Shown here piece after piece: positions 56,801 through 64,000 of a DNA stretch of 64,000 nucleotides. Below the pieces are notes generated by a model. That model was not told the DNA's origin and ran no database searches. It saw only the letters and a list, made by a program, of their open reading frames with translations. The DNA comes from Isoetes taiwanensis (taxonomy: Eukaryota > Streptophyta > Lycopodiopsida > Isoetales > Isoetaceae), in NCBI GenBank assembly GCA_021234155.1, contig JAJEKV010000006.1, positions 28,006,271 through 28,070,270 on the forward strand, given 5' to 3'. The stretch's first letter is position 1; the number at the start of each line of letters is the position of its first letter. The translations under genes and the position numbers were made by a program.

Positions 56801-58288
56801 AATTGGAAGGCTAAAATATAAAACATAAGGAGACTCTACCCCTAAGGCTTGGGCCGGAGTTGAGAAGAAAAGTGGCCCTTGTGAAGAAGATTACTGGAGA
56901 AGACGGCGTTGTCCAAGATTCAGTCTCCATTGGGTACAAAGATCTCTTGCCGTAATCAACCCGCCTTAAAAATATATCACTCTTTGTGTTGGATGCCAGG
57001 GTGGGAGAGGAGATATAGGCATGAACCGGAAGGACTACAAAGCAGACTTCTTTACCAGTTTGTATAGGATTGACAACTGAGAGGTCCTTCACTATTGTCA
57101 TCGTTTGTCCTTCAGGTGAGTCACATCTGCATGCACTATCCGCTGCTCATGATCTGGAGTGCCTCAAAGTTATTAGGGAGGGATGCCTAATATATGATGT
57201 TAAGGATAATGAGCTGCGAGCGCAACGGAAGATGGCACATGTGATCTTTATTATGATAGCCATGTTGTCGGGACGAGGAATATGATATTGCTAAGGCCAA
57301 GGGTGACAATATAGCGGTGCATGGGAATGTTTTCTTCTAGATGATCGGATAGATAGATAGTATTTTAACGCCACGCCACTAGGCAAACATCCAACCGGAC
57401 ATGTGACCACACACCACACTACATTCGGTTGGGCCCCACCCCCAACCACCTTACATTGCGTCCGTTAGGATTTGACTCCCAACTTGATGGGAAAAGCGAT
57501 TACGGGCGGTCTCGAACTTCGAGACCACATTGCTAAGGAACTAGTGTATTACCACTAGACCAAACGCCCCTCCTAAGTGGGGAAATCAAGCACGAGCTAC
57601 AAACTAAGGAGAAGGGCCCCTTAAATAAAAATAGATTTCCCGATCTATGGTCGCTTACCTGGGCCGAGGCATTTGCTCCAATTGATACAACCCGCTTGGG
57701 GCTTCATGTTGGAGGTTATATTGCAGAGAGGCTCTTATGGGTGTTAGAAGATGTCATTGCTTTGTGAGTGATGAGCGGGCCAAAGACTTTCTTGAACCAT
57801 TCCTCATGCATGTGCTTGCCAAATCTCCTAAAGGCCCTTATGGCAACCTCGGAAATCATCGACAATCAAAGTCTCGTAGACTTGTCCAATTCGAAAGTGG
57901 ACGATGCTTGGTGAAGGAAATAGTAATCCATGACGATAAGGAAAGCAATAATGAACAAATAGTCGCTAAAGTGGCTGCTCAAAGTAATTGTGATCGCGGC
58001 GAACTTAGGGAATATCTTTGCCTCCCCTTCAGGGTGATGCAAGCAACAATAGAGTAGATTCACAAAGGTTAACAATGAACTAATTGATGTGGAAAACCGA
58101 ACTGAAGGCAACCAAGGCGGCTCTAGTGATTCACAGGTTTGCCAAATCAATAGTAAAATAATGTCAGTTGTGAAGGATGCAGCGGAACTAATAGAAAATA
58201 ACAATTCTAACAGTCAGAAGAGCACGAAGATTAAGGGTGGCGATGGGGAGAATGACGCCGACGACGGCAGCGAAACTGAAGATGATAG
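53833..58288 (+). CDS. ParB/sulfiredoxin-like protein gene, locus E (introns, SINE insertion)
   Basis: Predicted exons: 53833-54142 (basic, R-G-G-R-G-G and G-S-G-G-R-G), 54602-55743, 56132 to about 57340, and about 57575-58288. Splicing 54142 to 54602 and 55743 to 56132 keeps the phase, and the latter opens 58 codons (L-E-R-T-V-A-D-N-Y-L-R-R-R). Exon 2 starts with an NLS-like K-K-A-R-V-D-D, has acidic P-P-E-E-E, then F-V-F-I-D-G-Q-H-S-I-E-A-C at 55541-55579, the ParB/Srx G-x-H loop also found in locus D. Later pieces are V-W-R-D-E-K-D and L-H-V-G-G-Y-I-A-E-R, ending in an Asn/Asp/Glu-rich tail. Several one-base frame breaks remain (54660-54720, 54990, 56310 on). Its next intron, opening at 58289, is where copia B lies. 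Function unknown; nuclear location is inferred. Confidence 0.5.
54494..54544. repeat. two CACGCCAAGCGTG palindromes in locus E intron 1
   Basis: Exact copies at 54494-54506 and 54532-54544, centres 38 bp apart, in predicted intron 54143-54601. Confidence 0.9.
55744..56131 (+). repeat. locus E intron 2, carrying an array of ten CACGC-NNN-GCGTG palindromes
   Basis: The intron runs from AAAAG-GTAACT to TTTTTTTGGCAG. Sites: 55781-55793 (degenerate), 55813-55825, 55848-55860 (one mismatch), 55879-55890 (centre 2 nt), 55901-55912 (degenerate), 55931-55942 (centre 2 nt), 55962-55974, 55994-56006, 56032-56044 and 56073-56085 (first arm CGCGC). Spacing is 22-41 bp. The sequence between is AT-rich with repeated ATTTGAAA and AAACCAA, often itself complementary around the palindromes. 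Centres alternate between CAG and CTG, so both strands are used. The splice keeps the reading frame open. Confidence 0.8.
56150..56162. repeat. degenerate palindrome just inside exon 3 of locus E
   Basis: CACGCCACGCGGG resembles the palindrome but its right arm is poor. It lies in predicted coding sequence 19 bp after the splice acceptor and may be chance. Confidence 0.35.
56310..57340 (+). pseudogene. locus E, frame-broken middle part
   Basis: Pieces of protein-like sequence alternate between frames: S-P-T-D-S-Y-K-I-V-F-C-K-D, V-S-I-F-D-L-N-V-W-R-D-E-K-D-S-G-G, Y-R-R-G-M-W-H-Y-P-E-I-G-F, V-L-R-S-K-D-F-L-K-N-W-K and A-L-S-A-A-H-D-L-E-C. The pattern of good composition with frequent frame changes is like the rest of the locus. 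The K-G-Y-R-R-G-M-W-H-Y region seems to correspond to a Y-L-R-G-M-N-N-A-E-V region in locus D. Confidence 0.45.
57345..57574 (-). mobile_element. tRNA-derived SINE
   Basis: On the minus strand the element starts near 57574 with GGGGCGTTTGG. It has TGGTCTAGTGGTA at 57562-57550 (pol III A box) and AGTTCGAGACC at 57519-57509 (B box), spaced 31 bp apart as in tRNA genes. It ends in a CTATCTATCTATC simple repeat near 57345. Length is about 230 bp. Such a head, a non-tRNA body and a short simple tail are typical of plant tRNA-derived SINEs. It interrupts the reading of locus E. No target duplication was clear. Confidence 0.75.
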
Positions 58289-58309
58289 GTATGGCCTTGC
58301 CCACGAAAT

Positions 58310-58364
58310 CGCGCCACGCGTGATTTAATTTGTATTACCTTTGAATTAAATCGCGCCAGGCGTG
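58310..58364. repeat. two palindromes in the last visible locus E intron
   Basis: CGCGCCACGCGTG at 58310-58322 and CGCGCCAGGCGTG at 58352-58364. Both follow the donor AG-GTATGG at 58289 and precede the copia B break at 58378, so again they are intronic. Confidence 0.8.
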
Positions 58365-58377
58365 CTTTGATTATTTT

Positions 58378-59419
58378 TGGTTTTGGACATCTGGCTATAA
58401 ACTGCTCCAGCCCCAAGGATCTGAGAAGGGGCAGAGCTAGAGGAAGTATTAGTCAAGGCCGAGGTAGCATGAGAAATGCAAAGGGTAGAGGAAGAGGTGG
58501 AACAAGTAAGGAATATGCTGCAGTAAATATTGCAAGAGATGCTGAGACAGAAGAAGAAGATCCGGATGTCGAGGTAAGTACATCCAATGCACTGAATATT
58601 TCAGAAAGAGATACTGATAATAATCTATATGTACTAGATAGCGGAGCTGAGAGAAGCGTAATCAAGACTGCTGATGCGCTTAAGGAAAGAAGTATCAAGA
58701 CATCCAGCTTTGTTCAGATGGGAAATGGAAAGATGCAAAAGGTGGAGGAAGCTGGGATGCTAGAACTTTATGATTTGCATGGGAATGTAGTGAATTTAAG
58801 CAATGTTCTGTGTGTACCGTCTATTGTTAGAAATCTGATATCTGTCAGCCAGTTAACTGATCTGGGGTACAAAGTTTGTTTTGACAAACATCAATGTAAA
58901 GTGTTCTATAATAATGAATTGAGATTTCTAGCAAAACGCGTTGGAAATTTGTTTGGCTTTTATAATGGTACTGAAGATGGAAATATAAATGCAATTAGTT
59001 TGCCTTCTGCAAGATTATGGCATGAAAGATTGGGTCATACTCACCAGAATAATGTGCAATATTTGATCAAAAAAGGGAAAATTGATGCAACAGATGAAGA
59101 CAAACACTTCACATGCACTGGGTGTAAGCTTGGGAAGTATACACGCTTAAGATTTGGCAAATCCAACAAACGGGCAAAAGGTATACTAGATCTTGTGCAT
59201 ACCGATCTCTGTGGACCATTGAATGTCCAAAGTTTGCATGGCAGAAGATACTTTTTGACTTTTATTGACGATTATTCTAGGAAAACCAAATGCTATGTTC
59301 TTAAGACAAAAGATCAAGCTTTTAATGCTTTCAGAATGTTTGAAGCAGAAACAGAACGAGAAAAAGGTAGAAAAATCAAGTGCGTAAGATCGGATCGAGG
59401 TGGCTTAATATCTTCGTAA
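58378..59419 (+). pseudogene. copia B zinc knuckle, protease and integrase (part 1)
   Basis: In one frame: end of the second zinc knuckle, an Arg/Gly-rich tract, the aspartic protease with D-S-G-A, GAG-pre-integrase (L-W-H-E-R-L-G-H-T, C-T-G-C) and the integrase start (H-T-D-L-C-G-P, I-D-D-Y-S-R, S-D-R-G-G). The frame breaks at 59405, where A has GGCGAATATC and B has GGCTTAATATC. The ATG at 58367 is in flanking DNA and not natural. Confidence 0.9.
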
Positions 59420-60463
59420 ATTTAAATCGTATTGTGCTTGAGAGAAGGGAATACGAAGACAACTAACATGCAGATTCACCCCTCAACAAAATGGCGAAAG
59501 CGAACGTAAGAATAGAACAATCTTAGACCTTGATGAGGGCCATGCTCAAACACACAAGTCTGCCAATTTTTTTTATGGGAGGAAGCAGTTCAAACTGCTG
59601 TATTTGTTCAAAATAAGATACCTTCCTCCAGCATAGCAGGGAATATACCAGATGAAATGTGGAATGGTAGGGAAGTGACGTATGACAGGTTTAAGGCATA
59701 TGGATGTGTTGCCTTTGTACACGTGCCCAAAGAACTCAGATCAAAATTGGATGATAGAGCAATCATATCTTTCCTGGTTGGATATGATGAAAATGCTAAA
59801 GCGTATAAGTTATATGACCCTGTAAATCGAAAACTCATTATAAGTAGAGATGTCAGCTTCGATGAGAGCATTTTGTATAAGTCACGTGATAAACTTGATG
59901 GTAAGATTGCTGATAAGCATGCAGCAGATCATGAACAACAGGAAAAGGGCGAAAATGAAGTTGTCACTAAGATAGATATTGAAGATGATGATATGGACGA
60001 GCAACCTGACAATACAGCAGACAATGATGAGATTCAAGAGCCTCAAATAACATCTGATACAGAAGGAATCAAGACAACAAGAAAGAGAAGGATCACGGAA
60101 GTAGAGAGACTAAAAGAAGGAGTAGATATAGATGTCTCAAAATTTGGAAGGCAACCAGACGGCAGAAGTAGAAGATTGCAAGAGGAAGAGATTTATGCTA
60201 TTATGGCAATATTGGAGCCAGAAGTTCCGAAATCATATGAAGAAGCAATAACTTGTGAAAATGCAGAAAATTGGAAGAATGCAATGCTAGAAGAGATTAA
60301 ATCCTTTGAGAGGACTGAAACGTACAAGCTGGTAGACAGACCGAAGGATAAAAATGTGGTAGGAAGTAAATGGTTATTCAAGATAAAACAAGGAAATGAT
60401 GGATCAAAGAAATATAGCCAAAAGTTAGTTGCAGGGGGGTTTACTCGTAAAATGTGGAATTGA
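59420..60463 (+). pseudogene. copia B integrase end, linker and RT start (part 2)
   Basis: 59420-59656 is integrase sequence broken in several places; compared with A most differences lie at CAG sites. From 59657 the frame is open through the acidic linker to the RT start (A-E-N-W-K-N-A-M). Around 60412-60460 four more CAG-site differences from A break it again. Confidence 0.85.
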
Positions 60464-61757
60464 TTACGAAGATACTTTCTCACCGCTGGTAAAGATGACA
60501 AGTATTAGAATTTTGCTTGCTTATGCAAATGCATATGATCTAGAGATCCACCACATGGACGTGAAAACGGCATTTCTAAATGCTGAACTTGAAGAGGAGA
60601 TATATATGAAGCAAGCGTCAGGTTTTGAAGTAGATAAGGACAAGGTATGGCAGCTCAAACGAGCTGTATATGGACTGAAACAATCTCCACGACAGTGGTA
60701 CATATGTATTGACAGTTTCTTGAAGGGATACGGATTTGCAAAATTCAAAAATGAAGGAAACTTGTACAGATTTCAGCATGAAGATGACTTTTGCATTATT
60801 GCGCTGTACGTTGATGATTGCGTAATGATATCTAACAACATGGAATGTCTAAAGAATTGTAAGAAAGTGCTAAGTGACAGATTTGAAATGACAGACCTAG
60901 GAGAATTACAGAGATTCTTAGGCATGGAAGTTACTCGAGATAGAAATAAAAGAATATTGGCACTGACGCAGAAAACAAATATTCAAGGGATGCTGAGAAG
61001 GTTTGGTCTGGAATCATGCAATGCTGCAATTACGCCCTTGGTACCAGGTCAAAAATTGACTGAAAGCTCATGTCCATCAAATGAAGCTGAAAAGGAAGAA
61101 ATGGAACATACGCCATACAGGGAATTGATTGGGTGCCTGTTATATATCTCAAACTGTACAAGACCGGATATTTCATTTGGAGTAAATTTGTTGAGTAGAT
61201 TCATGAATAATCTCGGAAAACAACACTGGGTGGCAGCAAAAAGGATTCTAAGGTTCCTAAAGGGAACTGAAAATCATGGAATTATGTTTGATAATAATAA
61301 CCTTACTTTGGTAGCTTATTCAGATGCAGATTGGCGAGGGGACCCTGATACAAGAAGATTAACATCTGGATATACGCTAATGATTGGAGGGGGATCTATC
61401 CCATGGAGAAGTAAAAAACAAGGCAGTGTTGCAATGTCAACCGCTGAAGCGGAATACAAGGCAGCATTTTTAGCTTCTAGAGAAATAATCTGGGTTAGAA
61501 GACTGCTGGAAGAACTTGGTTTGATACAGAAAAAACCAACAATACTTCTATGTGACAGCATGAGTTGTATTGCAATAACTAGAAACCCGGTCTTGCATGA
61601 GAGAACGAAACACATAGAATCGCATGTACACTTTATCCGTGAAATGGTGACAGAAGGATACATTGCAGTTGAATATATAAGTACAGAAGATCAGAAGTTA
61701 GAAAAGAGAAGTAGCAGGGCCGTACCGAATGGGCCGATTAGGATAAAAGAGAGGTAA
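60463..61757 (+). pseudogene. copia B RT and RNase H (part 3)
   Basis: The frame holds RT with H-H-M-D-V-K-T-A-F, G-L-K-Q-S-P-R-Q-W, Y-V-D-D-C-V-M and T-D-L-G-E-L-Q, and RNase H with S-D-A-D-W-R-G-D and S-T-A-E-A-E-Y. It is intact where A is broken (44618 and 45360). It ends in LTR-derived residues after S-T-E-D-Q-K, so the normal pol end is missing. Confidence 0.9.
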
Positions 61758-61887
61758 GAAGGCAGATCGGTGATTAGACTTGCAGCTGGGAATAAGGAGG
61801 ATGCATATCCAGGTGGATCAAATGTAAACAGGTTCATATTGAAATAGAATTGATCCGTGTGCAACTATAGTTCTCTCTATAAGATCT
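61697..61887 (+). repeat. truncated 3' LTR of copia B
   Basis: Nearly identical to 45412-45602, with the same left and right break points. Confidence 0.9.
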
Positions 61888-61920
61888 AAACCATCATTCA
61901 ATTAAATTGGGATTATGTCT
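61888..61920 (+). repeat. 33-bp motif at the copia B / DUF7869 B junction
   Basis: Same as 45603-45635 and the minus strand of 34583-34615. Confidence 0.8.
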
Positions 61921-62087
61921 TAATTTTAGGACAAATTTCATATTGCATGTTTTTAGTAGCATATTCAAATTCACACATTTCACCTCAAAATTATGAAAAC
62001 GTAATATCATGTTATTTACAAAATAGTCAATATTTCACAATATAGCACCATATCATAAAAACGTGAATAAAAAATTTACATAGTTAT

Positions 62088-64000
62088 TCAACTTTCTTCA
62101 AGCACCCCCAATGATATCATAGCCTTCTTCCCCGACATCCCGAGGTATTGTAATTTCGTGATTTCTAGCTGGAATAGTGTTTGGAGTCCATGAGTACAAA
62201 ACACTTTCATAGTCTAGCCAAAGATCATGATCACTGGATTTCTCTTCCATCTCTTTGTCCAACAACTGAGTACCTTTCTTTATCCGACACGCTGGTCAAC
62301 TCGATGCAATCGGACACCACCATTCCACCCGCACATGGTTGAAGTTAATATTACCTTCTTCTTTGCAAATATCAGAGATAGTGAACCCTAACCACACCGG
62401 ATATGTATCTAAATCTGGCGGCTTTACTACCACAAATTGGTGGCATTCCAAGTCGATTGGAAGGTTCATAAGCATCCATGCTTAGAAACTTTGGCCTATT
62501 GTTCTTAGGACCAACATAGTGTTTGTCGAGGAAGGAGGAGGAGCATATTGCTTGCGAATGCTACTTACAAGTGTCATCAATATCCTCAAGACTGCTAAGG
62601 TCTTCCACCTAGTTTTAGGCAACCACCCTTCTTTCAATTCATCCGAGGATGTGTCTATCTCCCCCAACAACGGGTTAATCACCTTCTTCCAAGAAGCCAC
62701 CAAGACACGGTTGTTGGTGTCATCCGGATTGGTTTGCCAATGCTTTATATAGTCCCTGGATTCCTTCCTTAGTCAATCCCAATTGCTTCACTTCTTCAAG
62801 AGGGCTTTAGAGCTTTTGGTTGACCTCGAGGTATCATAAGCTTGCCATTCTCATCTCTCGCCATATTTCCTCCCTCCTCTCCACTCATCCTCCTGAAGGT
62901 CTCATCTTCCATTGGAAGATTGGAATCCCATCTCTCACCCAAAAAGTGAACTGCAGAGGCACGGAATGACCTTGAAGATCCAATGTATAACCATCTACAA
63001 AGCTCTTCCAATCGGGCACTTCTTCTATGAGAGAAGCTATAGGGTTTGGAGTAGTGCATTCATGCAAGATTTCCATTAGCCTAGGAACGTTGGTCACCGT
63101 CACGCTTTTCAAGATACAACTATATTTGCCAAATAATGCATCCACATCCTCATGGGTATGCCCGGGCCTAAGAAACCCTAAATTAACTCTTTCAAATATC
63201 CCCACAAATTGTTAAGTAGGATAGGAAAGAAAAACATCCACTGTTCTTATTTTGGCCAGCACAATTATCAAGTTGCAAGAGAAACCTTTTGGGTAGATCT
63301 TGAGGTCTAGCACGTGAAGTTGAAGCTCCAACATGTTCATTAGACCCATGCTTCCTAAACCTTGCCTTTGCTGAACTTTTCAATATTGTTAGGGTTTCCA
63401 TCTAACAATGCTCTATGTAGTGCCCGGGCTAGTTGTAGGGTCCCGGAGGTGACCATTGTATCCATTTTCATAGTTTCTCAAACACCTCATGATACTCCCA
63501 ATATGAAAATCTGGACCATCACTCCACAACTCCAAACTAAAATGGCCATAGTAGGTTTGAGTCTGCCCATGCAAGATTGCCCCAGTCATTGAGATCTGTA
63601 AAGGGTATGATCTTCCACATGACTTTGGTATGTACTTGAATTGTGGAAGACAAGTCTTTTGCTGGTCCATCTTGTCATGTATAATACATAAATAGTTATT
63701 GGGTTCCAATGCAGATAATGTCCTCCACATCCAATAACATGCTCCCTTATCCTAGCCCTTTGACTAGGTTGCACAGTCTTATCAAGAGTCTCCTTCAACT
63801 TAGCACATAAATTGCACTTTGCAAAGTTGTTTGAAGTTGCTATGGTGACATGATTGAAATGCTTCTTCCATAACCTACTAAAGCTAGGTTGGGATATTGG
63901 AAGAATTCCCAATTCTCGAAGTAGGGAATTCACTTCTTCCAAAATACTCTTTTGAGTACAATGTGATGACAACCTTTTCTCAACAACTGCTCTTCCCTTT
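62088..64000 (-). pseudogene. DUF7869-type gene B (second copy, cut by window edge)
   Basis: This copy matches gene A from its stop codon to about residue 90 of the 47767-47504 block (A position 47741). It retains G-H-T-H-E-D-V-D-A-L-F-G at about 63168-63133 and L-Q-L-D-N-C-A-G-Q-N-K-N at about 63280, and H-D-K-M-D-Q-Q-K-T near 63690-63660. Relative to A it has many one- or two-base changes, mostly at CAG/CTG sites, and lacks about 42 bp near 63740. The N-terminal part lies beyond the window. Confidence 0.7.

Larger units (their letters stand above)
58378..61887 (+). mobile_element. Ty1/copia retrotransposon B, 5' truncated
   Basis: Second copy of copia A, about 97-99% identical where clean. 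It starts abruptly in the second zinc knuckle (G-F-G-H-L-A-I-N-C), so the 5' LTR, primer site and most of gag are absent. The 258 bp missing from A is present here, including the protease motif L-D-S-G-A-E-R-S. The 3' end carries the same truncated LTR (61697-61887) and the same junction to the 33-bp motif. It lies in locus E's predicted intron. Frames: 58367-59419, 59657-60463 and 60429-61757. Confidence 0.95.

Noticed and set aside
57501-57562. Functional tRNA gene
   Set aside because: A and B boxes are present, but there is no acceptor stem pairing or anticodon arm; the long non-tRNA body and simple tail indicate a SINE.

Overview
This is nuclear DNA of a land plant. It has GT-AG introns, plant L1-type LINEs and Ty1/copia elements, a copia primer-binding site complementary to plant initiator tRNA-Met, a tRNA-derived SINE, a U-box/USP/kinase fusion gene (a plant-only architecture) and a CYP74 (allene oxide synthase / hydroperoxide lyase) gene copy. 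The abundance of DUF7869-type genes and of a ParB-like family would fit a seed-free plant such as a fern, lycophyte or moss, but this is inference; the sequence alone does not name the species.

Layout. 1-5.5 kb: a badly broken copia element (+). 5.5-12 kb: no recognisable gene, one old direct repeat. 12.07-13.8 kb: copia RT/RNase H remnant (-). 13.8-16.9 kb: no gene, several short direct repeats and an AT-rich dispersed repeat. 16.9-20.6 kb: multi-exon USP-kinase-U-box gene (-) with frame breaks and a degenerate catalytic loop. 21.6-25.2 kb: two LINE remnants (-), the second with a 27-nt A-tail. 26.5-28.2 kb: tandem AT-rich modules. 29.4-31.8 kb: a ParB/sulfiredoxin-like gene, locus D (-). 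32.2-33.8 kb: CYP74 pseudogene (+) hit by a retroposon with a clean 15-bp target-site duplication. 34.0-36.9 kb: tandem repeats, an unknown gene F (-) and arrays of GATCGCG/CGCGATC palindromes. 37.0-40.1 kb: DUF7869 gene C (+). 41.3-45.6 kb: copia A (+), then DUF7869 gene A (-, 45.8-48.7 kb). 48.99-53.2 kb: two copies of a TATA-containing promoter block, a two-exon small acidic protein gene, and an acidic coiled-coil gene (gene G). 53.8-58.3 kb: a second ParB-like gene, locus E (+), split by introns and carrying a SINE. 58.38-64 kb: a second copy of the copia-plus-DUF7869 unit (copy B), cut off at its left end inside locus E and by the window edge.

Two observations stand out. First, about 20 copies of a short palindrome CACGC-NNN-GCGTG occur only between about 49 and 58.4 kb. 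Most fall inside predicted introns of gene G and of ParB-like locus E: one 388-nt intron holds ten. A different palindrome (GATCGCG..CGCGATC, period about 62 bp) lies in a predicted intron of gene F. Second, where the two copia/DUF7869 copies can be compared, their differences are strongly concentrated at CAG/CTG sites, often as insertions such as CAG against CTTGAG. This looks like systematic base-calling error at methylated CHG sites rather than ordinary mutation, so many apparent frameshifts here may not be real.

The genes do not form one pathway. Most of the window is mobile DNA and its remains, with two host genes (the U-box kinase and CYP74, both damaged as read) and a set of small acidic, NLS-bearing and ParB-like genes of unknown function.
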